Source: Haemaphysalis longicornis
Lineage: Eukaryota > Arthropoda > Arachnida > Ixodida > Ixodidae
Direction of reading: 5' to 3'
Length of the DNA: 64,000 nucleotides
NCBI GenBank assembly: GCA_013339765.2
Contig: CM023448.1
Location: 114,398,008-114,462,007 of the forward strand
Shown piece after piece: positions 1 to 11,025 of this stretch; position 1 is the stretch's first letter; every line of letters begins with the position of its first letter. Under the pieces are notes generated by a model, which saw only the letters and a list, made by a program, of their open reading frames with translations, searched no databases and was not told where the DNA came from. The translations under genes and the position numbers were made by a program.

Positions 1-90
1 CCTGCGCAGCCTGCGATAAGCTGTTTGGTGCTACAAAAAAAAAAGCGACTGAATACATCTGACCTTGGAATGGTCGGATCGGCGGCTGTG

Positions 91-262
91 TATCTTAACG
101 AGCATCTTTGTCCTACGTATAAACCCCTGCGGGGAAAAACCATTGCCGCAAAAAAACGTCGCATTTGCGACACGCTTGGCTTACGAACGGCCGCCTATTG
201 ATGAAAAAAGCCGACAACTCGGAAACTATCCGCATCCGCAACGAAGTCGAGCTTCCGCAGAC
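91..262 (+). pseudogene. LINE ORF1 C-terminal tail (fragment)
   Basis: Two short overlapping frames read like the end of a LINE ORF1 protein, the RNA-binding partner of the element's reverse transcriptase. One contains 'NEHLCPTYK' near position 97. The other contains 'TNGRLLMKKADNS' (from about 183) followed by 'IRIRNEVEL'. A basic 'NG.LL.KK.' stretch followed by an acidic end just upstream of the endonuclease ORF is a common layout in CR1/L2-type elements. The frame change near 165-180 shows the copy is broken. The rest of ORF1 would lie before the window. Identification rests on layout and short motifs, so it is tentative. Confidence 0.45.
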
Positions 263-324
263 AGCATACACCCCTTCTCTTATGCTGACTCCTTCTGTAG
301 TTGATAATTTCCATAAAACGAAAG

Positions 325-985
325 GCAGACGCTCCATACTGCACTGCAATGTTAGAAGCGCTGCAAAAAAAAACAGCGATGCTCTTTGCTCCCTTCTAAT
401 CCAGCATTCATCTATGTATGATGTTATTGCGGTGACAGAAGCCTAGTTGAGGCCTGGCGAAAGCTATAACATTCCAAACTACTTGTTTATATCCCACCCT
501 CGAGAAGCAAATAATAAGGGAGGGGGAGTAGGATTATATATTAGGAAGCCTCTCGCATATACAAAATGTTCATACCTGTTGCTGCTTGTTGTGAATCTTT
601 ATTTGTAGAAATTGATGATGTCGTTTACTGTGCTGTATATAACGCCCGCAGGTGCATCGCAAGCTGTTTCTGAAGGACCTTGAAAGTATTTTCTCTTACC
701 TAAACGATAAACATAAGAATACTGTAGTTGTAGGCGATGTGAACATCGATATCTCGAGTGACAGCTGTGATGACTATCAAAACTTGATGAATTTTAATAG
801 GTTCCAAAATCTCACTTCATATCCCACTCGCATCACTTCAGACACCTGCACATGCTTGGATCATGTCCTATGTAACTTCAAACCTGTTAGTTCCCTTTCA
901 GGACCGTACGACATTCCCGTAGCCGACCACCTGCCAATAGCATTCCTATACCGCCTCGACAGCAACTGCATAACCCCGCGATAAT
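325..985 (+). pseudogene. LINE apurinic-like endonuclease domain (broken)
   Basis: This is the AP-endonuclease-like domain of LINE ORF2, which nicks target DNA to prime reverse transcription. The N-terminal part reads 'LHCNVRS' and 'YDVIAVTEA', then hits a TAG at 444-446 where these domains usually have Trp after Glu-Ala, which fits a single TGG-to-TAG change. The C-terminal part, an open frame from 652, holds 'VVVGDVNIDI' (metal and active-site region) and 'VADHLPIAF', the terminal Asp-His pair. At least one frameshift separates the halves. The next part of the same ORF2 begins at 1068. Confidence 0.75.
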
Positions 986-1281
986 TTTGCATGGCTATAC
1001 TACACAGCTCGATTACGACAGGGTTTCGCAGCTGCTCTCTGCAGGCAATTTTTAGGGCCTTAACGGTATGAATGCTAGCGAACATTGCCGGACCCTAGAT
1101 GAACGGATAAAGTCGGTGATCAAGGACAGCAGTAAAACAGTAAAGAAAACGTACCATACGCATCCAATATGCCCATGGATGACAGCTAACGTACTGAATG
1201 CTATAAAAACACGAGACTTCTGGTACACCAAAATGAAGCAGAACAGAGGGAACTCGTATTAGATTAACAAGTTTAGAATGT

Positions 1282-1906
1282 TGTTGCGACCGGGCGGGGG
1301 CACCCGATCCGTTCACCGTTGCCTCCGACATACGATGGGTAGCGTGTATGATGCGAGCGGCCAGCCGCTGTTGCAGCCGTGAAGAAGTCCAGAGCAGTAG
1401 GATAACGTAACTGTTTACTTCATAGCGAGAGGTGAGCCGAAGCCAAAAAAAAACATACAATGCCCTGACGGGCGAAGTTACAATACAGGACTCGAGCAGA
1501 GCGACCGCATGGATTCGCTGCTCAGACAGGAATGAATTTCAGCGTTTGTGCTGCTTCTATTTATACCCAAAAGCAACAAAGGTCAAACGCCCCAATAGTA
1601 ACACGCCACGAACATCACAGACACATACAACGCTCTTTCCACAGTTTGTGAGTCATTCATAGCCTCGCCGCACGTGGCGTCCGAGAGAGGGGAGAGAGTG
1701 TCCTTGAAAGGTGCCGGGGTCGCGCTATCGAATGTTGATCGCGCCGATAGCGAAACTTCTGAGCCGGGTATGTCGAGGCGTGACTCACCGCCACGCTGGT
1801 GCCTGAAGGGTGTGGCGAACGTCGTGGCTTCGCACGTGGAAGCTGATGCGGGAAAACACGTGGCGGCTGATGCGGGAAAACACGTGGCGTTGGCCGATTC
1901 GTAACA
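1282..1906. mobile_element. Solo LTR inserted in the LINE linker
   Basis: The 625-bp insert begins TGTTGCG and ends CGTAACA, the TG...CA ends of a long terminal repeat with short inverted termini. It is flanked by ATGT (1278-1281) and AGGT (1907-1910), a 4-bp target duplication with one difference. Removing the insert and one flank copy restores an uninterrupted LINE frame across the junction, which fixes the ends independently. Inside are a TATA-like TATTTATA (1559-1566) and a 24-bp tandem duplication (1842-1865 and 1866-1889). No gag or pol is present, so it is a solo LTR, probably left by LTR-LTR recombination. The parent family (Ty3/gypsy or BEL) is not determined. Confidence 0.75.
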
Positions 1907-2840
1907 AGGTATAGAAACACAGTGGTTGCAGCTATGCGTAAACAGAAGAGACTCCACTACAAAAAACAAGTAACTTCAACTGCCAATGATTGCGGCACAC
2001 TTTCGAAAGTTATTAACTCTATAATACGGCACACTCCATCAAAGAGAGTCCTCCCTAAAATGCCGCAAATGCAGGATCTTGCAAATCAGTTCAACGAGCA
2101 CTTCTGTTCCGTCGGTTCAAATCTGCATTGTGTCGTAACCCCACCAAAGGTACTTTCTCTACCTTCTTGGCATGGCCCTTCATTCGGTTACGTCGACATA
2201 ACTGAAACAGAGCTTATATCAGCTGCTGAAAATTGGAATTCAGGGAAGGCTAAAGGCACTGATGGCATACCTATTTCGGTCCTTACCAAGAATATAGAAA
2301 TCCTAGCACCAACTTTAGTATTATTTTTCAATAAAGCGTTCCATACGGGTATATCCTGAAATTCTAAAAATAGCTAAAGAAACTCCAATTATCAAACTGG
2401 AAGGCAAAATGAACTCAACAATTACAGACCTATATCCATTTTAAGTTGCATTAACACGTTGTTCGAAAAGTTATTAGCTATGCGAGTAAAGAATTTCCTG
2501 CATAAAACGGTATTATTCGCCGGATCAACATGGCTTTCAAAAAACCAAATCAACTCTATCTGAAGTACTTTCCGTGACAAATGTAATTAATAAGGCCCTG
2601 AACAACAACCGATTTGCAATAGGTGTGTTTTTAGATATTAGAAAGGCGTTCGATACAGTTCCTCTTGATATCTTACGCCAAAAGATTGAGCGATACGGAT
2701 TGAGAGCCCAATCACTCCAGTTTTTTAAAAGTTATCTGAATGGGCGATACCATAGTGTAGTTATTGATGAGCATGTTTCTAGTTTAAGACCAGTCTGTAC
2801 GAGAGTGCCACAGGGCTCCGTTGTGGGACCCAGTCTTTTT

Positions 2841-3076
2841 GATTGATTGTAGGGTTTAACGCGCCGACGCAACGCAGGCGATGAGGCGCGCCGTAGTGGA
2901 GGGCTCCGGATTAATTTTGACCACCTGGGGATCTTTAACGTGCGCCGAAATCTCGTACACACGGGCGTTTTTGCTTTTCGCCTCCATCAGAAAAGCGGCC
3001 GCCGCGGCCGCGAATCGAACCCGCGACCTAGTGCTCAGCAGCGCAACGCCTTGGCCACTGAGCCACCGCGGCGGGT
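2841..3076 (-). mobile_element. tRNA-derived SINE (Ruka-like), nested in LINE RT
   Basis: The SINE is in minus orientation. Its tRNA-related head lies at the right end and its (ATCA)n-type tail at the left ('gattgattgtaggg'). It carries Pol III box A and box B motifs and the conserved body 'TTAAAGATCCCCAGGTGG'. It is flanked by a 14-bp target duplication, GACCCAGTCTTTTT (2827-2840) and GACCCATTCTTTTT (3077-3090), and it interrupts the LINE between RT motifs B and C. It is therefore younger than the LINE. Confidence 0.9.
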
Positions 3077-4266
3077 GACCCATTCTTTTTACGTTATATA
3101 TTAATGATTTACCCAATTGCCTTTCTAAAGTATACGAGCCGTAATGTACGCGGATGACACAGCACCACTTTTTACCACCCCGTCCCTTCATACTGCGGCA
3201 CATATTCTAAACGACTAACTTTTAAAAATCAGCGAGTGGTTCACGACAAATAGGCTTACTTAAACCCCGATAAAACCAAATATGTAGTTTTTAGATCACC
3301 CTGCAAGCCTGTAGATTACACTATGGGCAAGCTGAAGGTCAATGATAAAGAAATAGAAAAGTCGGTACGGCTTCATATTTAAGTGTAATGCTGGACGATA
3401 CGTTAAACTGGAAGCCCCAATTAAACAGGCTGAGGAAAAAACTTTCCTCTGTCTGTTTTACCCTGACCAAAGCTGGACAGCATTTTGAAACTGGTATCTT
3501 ACGCACCCTCTACTTCTCTCTGCTCCGATCCCAGATAACATATTGCATTGAGTGTTGGGGATTTACATATCACACATCCATCAAGCACATAATATGCCTA
3601 CTAAAGATAGCCTTGAGAATAATAAACCATGTTCCCCCTCGTACACCCTCTCTGCCTCTATTTTCCAAAACCGCAGTAATGCCCGTGATTACGCTACGAG
3701 ATTATCGTACAACTCTCTTGGTATATAAAATAACTTGTAACAACTTTCCCTTTCCCAGAACTATTTTCCAAACACCCGGTGCAAGTACCCGCTCTGCCTC
3801 CGAGGGCAAATTTTTAATCCCTCTCTCTCATAACACATACGGACAACGCCATCTCAAGTACGCCGGAGTTAAAGTTTGGAATGAATCTTATGTCATCCGT
3901 TTTACGATCAACCAGGATAGATCATGCTTTGAAAGACTTTTTTTCGCATCACACACTATCCAGCACATCGAAGAAGAAGAAGTCAGAAAAAAAAGTGAAA
4001 ATACCATCGACTACAATGCCTTGTACATGATGTTGACTGCCGCTATCTTGGGGACAACTATCATATCTGCAGCTTTTTACCACTGACGATGTACTTCATT
4101 CGTGACGTGTGATCTGTTGTATGTGTGTTATTGCAATGTGAACTATACACAGCTGTCTTTTCCGTAGCTTAATTTGTCTGTATAGAACCGAGCGTTTGTT
4201 TTTAGCACTGTAATTAATTTTGAATGTGTCTTTCCTATTCCTGCACATTCTTTTTATTGAGAATGC

Positions 4267-4475
4267 ACAGGTGCCCCTGGGGGTAAACGGAGCACGGCTT
4301 CGTGAAATTGGAATGATTTCTATTTTATGCGGCTGCCGGCATAGGATAGAATAGGTGCAGCCCGATTTTATGACTTTGATAAAAAGTCACTTAGAGGTTG
4401 CTGGCTAATGCACATGGCGAAGAGGTCCCCTCAAAATCTCCAACCCGTGCTCCGTTTGATTTTTGCGGCACCTGT
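4267..4475. repeat. 209-bp segment bounded by inverted repeats
   Basis: Left end ACAGGTGCC, nine bases, AAACGGAGCACGG. The right end is the reverse complement of nearly the same string, ending GGCACCTGT at 4475. It could be a small MITE or a structured 3' end of the preceding LINE. No clear target duplication was found. Confidence 0.5.
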
Positions 4476-5245
4476 ACATACTACATTTCCTTCAAACATG
4501 TGATTGTAGGTAGCATAACCCATGATTCCTTTGTGATATGTTTTTAATGGATCCATGACTAGCCAATAGGCTAAGGATCCAGACATTCATGCATGTATTC
4601 GGTGAAAATGCGTAAAGAGACAATAATCAAACTTAAACAAACTTGAAACTTGACTGAATACGGTGGTAAACGAGGACAGCTACATAGTACCATCCTGCTA
4701 GTTTATTTCGACGCCGCACTGCTTCATGCAAACTTGTAGGAGCCTCAGTTAGGTTTTACAGGGCCCGTGTAACAATTCCTCTCACTTTTTGAAACGCTTA
4801 AAATTGTGACAAATGAGTGCTTTCAGTCCTTATAATAAGTGCCACGAAACACCCGAAAATACTACTCATCCATAGGCAGATCACATAACTTCCAACCATG
4901 TCAAAAAATGTTTTTCTGTAGGTTTCTCGGCTTATCTAAGGTGTAGGTATTCTTTGTGTGCTTGTGTGATGGCTCACAGGCAAATCGTCGCTTTTGGACG
5001 GCTTCCGTTCATTAGCCGCGGTGAAAGTATTGTATAGCCGCTTTAGAGAAACTCAAAGCGGAGCGGGGGCTGAAAAGTGTCTGCTGCCGCTGGGATGAGC
5101 AAATCGCGCATTGCCATTTTGTGCGCCGCGCTTCCCTGCAAGAGAGAGAGAGAGACGAAGAAACTTCATTATGAAAAGAGGCAAATACTTATATTAGCCT
5201 CGCAGCCCGTCCTGATCAACTAAGATGGGTACACTCCCTCGTTCC
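4476..5245. other. No gene seen
   Basis: AT-rich sequence with short unconnected open frames only and a short (AG)n run at about 5141-5155. I recognise no transposon motif. Confidence 0.5.
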
Positions 5246-5252
5246 TTTATTT

Positions 5253-5292
<40 letters not shown>

Positions 5293-5295
5293 TAT

Positions 5296-5342
<47 letters not shown>

Positions 5343-5346
5343 TTTC
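5246..5346. repeat. (TTTA)n microsatellite, the 3' tail of a minus-strand LINE
   Basis: About 100 bp of TTTA units. Read on the minus strand it is (TAAA)n and directly follows LINE coding remnants (5400-6650). The LINE at 42440-43986 also ends in TAAA repeats, so this array most likely grew from a LINE tail. Confidence 0.8.
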
Positions 5347-6650
5347 ATGTTACCGTCAGAGCACGAGGGCATTACAGAGGGACGTAGGACGCACAATATT
5401 CTACACAAAAGCAGATAAACAACAGGAATAAACAGTACTGATAACAGCTCATTACGAAAACGAAACACAACTCACCGCCAGTTTCAGTTACGGACCAAGG
5501 AAGGTGATTCCAACTTGCACACGTGCTGGGAATGAATCAAGAAACTAGTTTGCATGACGCGATGGAGCGTCGACACTGTATTGGTTATCCATGCGGGACC
5601 ATATGTAATATGTCCTGGACACTAGCCTCTGTTTCTACGAGTAAGATTATAATGAGAAATCTTCTGAAATAAACATCGGAAAACGTTTCTACAACGTTCA
5701 AGGATAAACAAAGATAGGCTTGACTTGACTTCGTTACGTAACATTAGATGTAGGCGGATAATTTTAAAGCATGGAACGCGATTCACGATTCTGAACGCTG
5801 ACTCGTCGCAGGGTGACGCCGTGTTCGGTTACCAAACGCTGGCTGCACACTCCAATTTTGCACAAAATCGTCTGTTATGTCATCATCATTTCAAGAAACT
5901 AGAAGGTTCATTAAAGTTTCGCCGGAGGTACTCTAACGTGCGATTAGCGTTATTACCGACATAATCAGTTTGAGTTTTCCAAGATGCTATGGATGATATA
6001 TGCCTGCCGAGGTATTTTTAAGACGAGGCAATTTTAAGGGGAACTTTGTTCGTGGACTAACAGAGTATTCGGGAGTTATTTCGAGAAATACGCTTACTTT
6101 TACATTTATTAGTATTTAGTTTCATTCTCAGAATTCATACCATTGCGAAACATGGTTAATATCGGATTGAAGAGCGATAACATCAGAAGAACTGGGGTAT
6201 ATTGCGATAGGAGATATTAGTCGCTAAATCGTTTATGTATGTTTAATAAAGTAATGGTCCCCATACTGAACCCTGCGTAACCCCCTGAATGAACTGAAAT
6301 AAGAGGTTGAGTTAGTGTTGTTAACATATGCGAATTGATAACGGTTAGTCAGGAAACACTGCAACGATGCAAGTAGGTTAGGGTATAAGTTGCGATCTGA
6401 AAGTTGCTAAAGTAATAATTCGTGAGAGACTGCTTCCAAACGCTTCAGCGAACTAAAGGAATGTGCAGTCCAAGATGGACTCGCGACCGAGAACGGTATG
6501 AAGATCGTGTTTAAAGCATATTAGCTGTGTTTCACACGAGGACGACTTCCAGAATGGGCTCTTGCATAATCGGCAATTGACTAAGTTATCAAGAGACCAA
6601 TTCAATATTTTACGCGTCGTGACTTCACGGAGAGACCATGACATTACTTA
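5347..6650 (-). pseudogene. LINE reverse transcriptase remnant, 3' half
   Basis: A decayed LINE ORF2 on the minus strand, readable only by switching frames. From high to low coordinates: 'SSSCETQLICFKHDLHTVL' (about 6545-6490), motif B 'GVTQGSVWGPLL' (about 6280-6250, with Thr for Pro and Trp for Leu), 'YINDLATNIS' (about 6230), 'DVIALQSDINHVSQW' (about 6180-6135), and the C-terminal 'NRTLEYLRRNFNEPSS' (about 5935-5890) with 'KLECAASVW' after it. These blocks occur in the same order in the intact frame at 42470-43846, so the two belong to related families. Many stops make it a clear pseudogene. The catalytic YADD block is not readable. Confidence 0.75.
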
Positions 6651-8160
6651 ACGGTCAGTGTCACGTAATGGAACGTAGAGTTAAATTTCTAAGAACACAA
6701 TTAGGACAGTTAAACCAAAGTTATGCAACTATATTTTCTGATTTTGCTACAGTTTAACAGTTAAAACGAGGAGGTCGAAGAAAAATCAGAACAACTTCGG
6801 TACGGCTTCGAAAGCTCCCAAGTAATGCGTCTTTTTGCCGCGCCGACTGACATTCTGGCATTCTTACACTGAAGCAAAATTTTTGGTTTGGTTTTTGCAT
6901 GTGTGCGTTTCCAAAGGCAGGTGTTTTTTTGTTGTTATTGTAGGTCAATGAAGCCAAGTTAAGAAAACAACGATGATTCCTATCGGTGTGGGAGAGGGTA
7001 GGCTACCTGGTTAAAGAGAGAGAGATATATGAAATAAAAGTGATGGAATCCAGAACTACTTGGGCGTACGTAATCCCGCGGTCCTCCCTTTCTGAGGACT
7101 TCAGCGCTCGTGGCGTGCGAGCCGCAAGGACAAGCTGATTGAGTAAAGTAGCCCGCGGAATTGGGTTTCAAGTGTAGGCTACTGAGTCACCACTGGTGAA
7201 GGTAATACAAAATGCCTCTTCGTTCGTAGTTATCTGCTTCCCCCGGTTATTCGTCTCTGGCTTGCAAAGCCTCTTCAACCCTCAAAAAACCAACGCCGGC
7301 GACAACGGTCTACCCTGCCCACGACCGGCTCCTACAAAGCCGCTCGTAATCCTGCCACGGCAAGATAGGTTCAGCGTTTTGAAATGCGCGGCGTCGATTT
7401 CTCCGCCTGCCTTTTCTTGGTGAAGGTGCGTGCGGTTTCGACCATTGAGTTTCACACTAGTTTATAGTAGAACGAAACTTTGTCGTTTCTACCAACGTCA
7501 TAAACCACGTGTGAAATACGCTCCGCATATTCGTTTTACCGCGCTTGTCGCTCTGCTCATCCGTACAGTGTCGCCCCCTGCGTGAGGCTTGAGGGACTGC
7601 CGTGACACGAATGCTGCGCGTGCCGCAGTTCAAGGTTGCGGTTTACTCGGGCGCACTTTCGCTCCTTCCGCATTGGGAATCCCAGCCGTTCAAACGACTC
7701 TTTTTCTTCGCAGTTGCATCGGCTGCTGTTTACGCAGACCTTTCTCCGCTTCTCAGGCGCTGCCTCAAAAGGTAGCGAGCGCTCGGCGATGGGAACACGA
7801 CGTGGACGACATTCAAGCATTATGTCAATTTTGCGAACATTTTGTGTGTGTGGAAGGAGGGGGGGGGGGGGGGGAGTTGTAAGCCATGTTCGGTCGTAAA
7901 CATTTAGTTTGATTGTATCTGCTAAGATTTGGCGAGGCAGTTTTTTCGACTGTTATGCGTAGTAAACGGCATAAAAGAAGCAAATTGGACTTACCTTGGA
8001 TGCGCTGGTCTGCTTTGCCCAATGTGGCCTTTTTCCGCATGTTTTCGATGTTCGTAACAGTGTTACCTCAATGTTTGTTTCCTGAATATTACAATACTTA
8101 AGGATATTCGGTAAGTAATTACGATTTTTTAATGACGTATACATACACTAAATTTCAGTG
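6651..8160. other. No gene seen
   Basis: No recognisable coding or transposon motif. It contains a run of 16 G (7859-7874) and a short AG/AT tract near 7014-7030. The open frames here are short and mutually overlapping. Confidence 0.5.
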
Positions 8161-8164
8161 GCTT

Positions 8165-9502
8165 TCATTTAGTACAGGAGGAGAAGGAGAAAAACGAACG
8201 GAAAGGCCGAGAGGTTATTCAGGCTTAGAGCCTGGATTGCTACTCGACACTGGGGAAGGGGTGTTCAGGGGATGAAAGAGAGGGCAGGAGAAAAAGAGGG
8301 GATAGGAGCGCGGCCGCGTACACACTTTAGTCCCTTTGTGGGCACTAAGGTCTTTTATCCAAGCATGTGTCCTTCATGAAACGCAGATGGGCTTTTGTCG
8401 CCTTCTGAAGTTGATTGTAGGGGTCGATGTCCTAGAATAGTCTCTAGTTTGAACGGTTGATTGTCCAATCGGTTGAGCTCGGCTGCCAAAACACGTCTTT
8501 CCGATGAATACTGGGGGCAACAACAAAGTACATGTTCGATTGTCTCTTCAACCTTGCAGGCGTCGCAGTGGGCACTACTGGCCATCCCGATGAGGAAGGA
8601 GTAGGCTCTCGTAAAGGCCACTCCTAACCACATTCTACAAAATAAAGTAGACTGTGATCGACACGGAAGACGGCGCTGGAGTAGAAGGTCCTGGTTGAGG
8701 AGGCGCGGATGAACAAACTCTGGTGTATTCCATTGAGTAATGGAGGTCCTGAGCGCGAACTGACAAAGTACCCTAGCTGCATCAGTCCATGAAAGCGGAA
8801 GCAAGATGATGCTTTCACTGTCATGGCCTGTCCGGGCAGCTGCATCAGCCAAAACATTGCCGGTTATCCCACAGTGACTTGACAGCCACTGAAATACAAT
8901 ATTACGGCCATTTATGACGGCCTCATGAAATAATTCTCGAAATTCTGTCACAAGTTGGTGGAAAGGACCGTATCGCAGGGGGTCCTTAGACCAAAAATAG
9001 ACCATTTTTGGGGAGGAACTTCCCCAATGTATTCAAGAGCTTCACGGATGGCTGCAAGTTCAGTAGCCGTCGAGCTCGATGCATGGCAAACACGGAATCG
9101 GATTTTGGTTGATTCTGATGTTATAACCACCCCACTCGCCGAGCTCGAGGACGTCAGAGAACCATCTGTGTATACATGCTTCCGGCCATTGTGTTGTTCG
9201 TGCAGTAACTGCATGAAAAACTGTCTCAGAACCAGTGGTGTGCAAGTCGGACTTCTTTCCAATGCCCGGAACATTGATACGAATATCCGGGGTTGCCAGG
9301 CACCACAACGGAGTGAACGGTGAGACCGCAAACGTGTAACTCGATGGTACTTCAGCCCTGTGCACTGCGACAATGGCTGCAAATGAAGAGCGTGGTCGAC
9401 TTCGAGGAAGCTGCGCAAGGTGGTGACATGGTAGCCTCGTGAGGAGCCTGATGTGTAAAAATGAGTCAGGATCACTGCTAGCAACTCTTGGAACAGATTC
9501 AT
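8165..9502 (-). pseudogene. I-like LINE, RNase H and zinc-finger C-terminus (frameshifted)
   Basis: The 3' part of an I-type non-LTR retrotransposon. RNase H removes RNA from the first cDNA strand, and the terminal zinc finger binds nucleic acid. The upstream frame (9502-8948) holds 'VYTDGSLT' with the first catalytic Asp and 'TATELAAIREAL' with the catalytic Glu. After a frameshift near 9005 the downstream frame (9005-8355) continues with 'WLSSHCGITGNVLADAAAR' and a CX2CX7HX4C finger ('CDACKVEETIEHVLCCC'). The 3' untranslated part is pyrimidine-rich on the minus strand and ends near 8165. The RT domain is missing, as expected for a 5'-truncated insertion. Confidence 0.85.
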
Positions 9503-9895
9503 ACAGTTGTTAACACTGGATTTATAGCCATCCGTGTCCTAGTGTCACATTTCTTAGTCCCTTGCATCTCATAAGGCAGAGTGGTAACTTTTCCTATCTG
9601 GAACACTTATGTTCACAAATTTAGGGACTTTGATATTTTTACGCAGGTACAACGACTTCATGAGAACCTCCTGCAATTTGTACTGAAAAACGCACGCCTC
9701 TTGCAATTTCATCCATACTTTTAAATTTATATATATATATATATGTCGTAGACATGTCGTAGACACTCGAGTCACGGCCCGGGGGTTAAAAAGAAGGTCC
9801 CCTTCACCCCGAGAAGTCCGAGTGGCGCTGGCTACCACCCCGAGGCAGAAACAAAAATTACTGAACATAAATACCCAGAAAGGGCTGGGAAAAGC

Positions 9896-9966
9896 CCGCC
9901 GGTAGCGTAGTGGTATCGCACCAGACCGGTATTCTGAGGTCGTGGGTTCGGATCCCACCTGGCGGG
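9896..9966 (+). ncRNA. tRNA-like cloverleaf, satellite copy 1
   Basis: It starts CCGCCGG and ends CTGGCGG plus a discriminator G, which pair as an acceptor stem. It has an A-box-like 'TAGCGTAGTGG' and a B box 'GGGTTCGGATCCC'. One base is missing in the D loop (TGGTATC rather than TGGTTATC) and one in the 3' side of the anticodon arm. It is probably not a functional tRNA. Confidence 0.6.
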
Positions 9967-10206
9967 GAATTTTTTCACCCCTTTCTTTTGACTCAAAATA
10001 TTCTTCATCCCTTTCTATGACCCACCACACAACCTCCCCTTTGCTTTCCGAGGTTTTCTTGACTGCCAACCCTCTTAATTTCTATATACATAGATATATA
10101 TAATGTATATGTAAAATATATAGAATATACTCTTAAATAACCGACAAGCAAGAGGAAACAAAAATACCTAAACATAAATACCCAGAAAGTGGAGGGGAAA
10201 ATCGCC

Positions 10207-10277
10207 CCCCCGGTAGCGTAGTGGTTATCGCACCAGACCGGTATTCTGGAGGTCGTGGTTCAGATCCCACCTGGCGG
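10207..10277 (+). ncRNA. tRNA-like cloverleaf, satellite copy 2
   Basis: The D arm is intact (GCGT/TCGC), as is the anticodon stem CCAGA/TCTGG with loop CCGGTAT. The acceptor G3 is changed to C, and a base is lost in the T arm (GTGGTTCAGATCCCAC). It is flanked by AGAAAGTGGAGG on the left and CCTCCACTTTCT on the right. Confidence 0.6.
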
Positions 10278-10593
10278 ACATTTTTCCTCCACTTTCTTTT
10301 TTTTCCAAATTTTTTCTGTTTCTATGACCTACCACATCCTTTCCTTTGCTTTCCGAGGTTTTCTTGACTGCCAACCTATTTCTGTGTTATTTCAACGCCC
10401 CATTCCTATTCTGATTCGCTACATGCGTAGCGAGGGCCTCTGTTCTTTCAGTCTTGGTGCCACAGGAAGCTTAAGAGGGTTCACGCTGGTCGACCACTTC
10501 GACATGTCGTAGACACTCGAGTCACGGCCCGGGGTTGAAAAGAAGGTCCCTTTACCCGAGTAGTCGAGTGGTGCTGGCTACACCCCAAGCAGA

Positions 10594-10985
10594 GAGGAGG
10601 AGGAATGCCTTTATTATCAGAGGGGCGTGAATGCCCTGTTGGGGAAGGAAAGGGACATGAAGGAAGGAGGGAATAATCGAAAAAAAAAAGAACAATGTTC
10701 AAGGTTCAATCACCTTAAATGGTGGATAGCATTGTCAGGTCCGTATCATCACCTTAAATGGTGGCTAGCATTGTTAAGGTCCGTGAACATATAGTTCGCA
10801 GAAACCGTGAAGAGATAGGTGCGACGACTTTTAGAGGTGTCGGTCCAGGTTATTACACCAGCTTGTAAAGACCACTGGTTAGTGCGTATTCAATAACTTT
10901 CTCAAGTACTGAGGGTCCTCTCGAACGCGTTGCAGGTGCGCTTCTTCATCTCCGGTGGGGAACCCAAAAGGTGAAATTTAGTGGC
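10594..10985 (-). mobile_element. LINE 3'-end fragment inside the satellite block
   Basis: This stretch does not match the satellite unit. On the minus strand its end reads 'AATAAAGGCATTCCTCCTCC', a polyadenylation signal followed by a pyrimidine-rich end like those of I-like LINEs. It contains a tandem duplication of about 40 bp around 'CACCTTAAATGGTGG' (10711 and 10750). It sits where satellite orientation changes from plus to minus. No coding sequence is readable. Confidence 0.4.
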
Positions 10986-11025
10986 TTGCGATAAATATTG
11001 AAAGAAGAAAGTGGAGATAAATGCC

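Larger units (their letters stand above)
1068..4086 (+). pseudogene. LINE ORF2 linker and reverse transcriptase (broken, twice interrupted)
   Basis: The reverse transcriptase copies element RNA at the nicked target. The linker (1068-1281) has 'PWMTANVLNAIKTRD' and resumes at 1907 after the LTR insertion. RT follows: 'GKAKGTDGIP' (about 2250), the motif A region 'FLDIRKAFDTV' (about 2625), motif B 'VPQGSVVGP' (about 2806), and after the SINE the catalytic Tyr-Ala-Asp-Asp codons at 3147-3158. The thumb and C-terminus are a 232-codon open stretch (3388-4086) with 'LYFSLLRSQITYCIECWG'. Several frameshifts and stops (for example near 2357, 3143 and 3260) rule out activity. An Arg replaces the usual Ser or Lys in the motif A 'D..KAFD' block. 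Confidence 0.8.
70..4266 (+). mobile_element. CR1/L2-like LINE, decayed, with nested solo LTR and SINE
   Basis: This is a non-LTR retrotransposon that would encode a nucleic-acid-binding ORF1 and an endonuclease/reverse transcriptase ORF2. In order I read an ORF1 C-terminal tail (about 91-262), an endonuclease domain (about 325-985), a linker (1068-1281, resumed at 1907) and a reverse transcriptase (about 2200-4086). All are in one orientation and interrupted by stops and frameshifts. Two later insertions split it, a solo LTR (1282-1906) and a SINE (2841-3076), and in each case the LINE reading resumes on the far side. The 3' end is uncertain; coding similarity stops at 4086 and an inverted-repeat structure begins at 4267. 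The clade (CR1/L2/Jockey group) is inferred from motif style only. Confidence 0.8.

Noticed and set aside
5225..5431. 68-aa frame rich in Leu, Phe, Ile and Tyr
   Set aside because: Translation of the (TTTA)n array.
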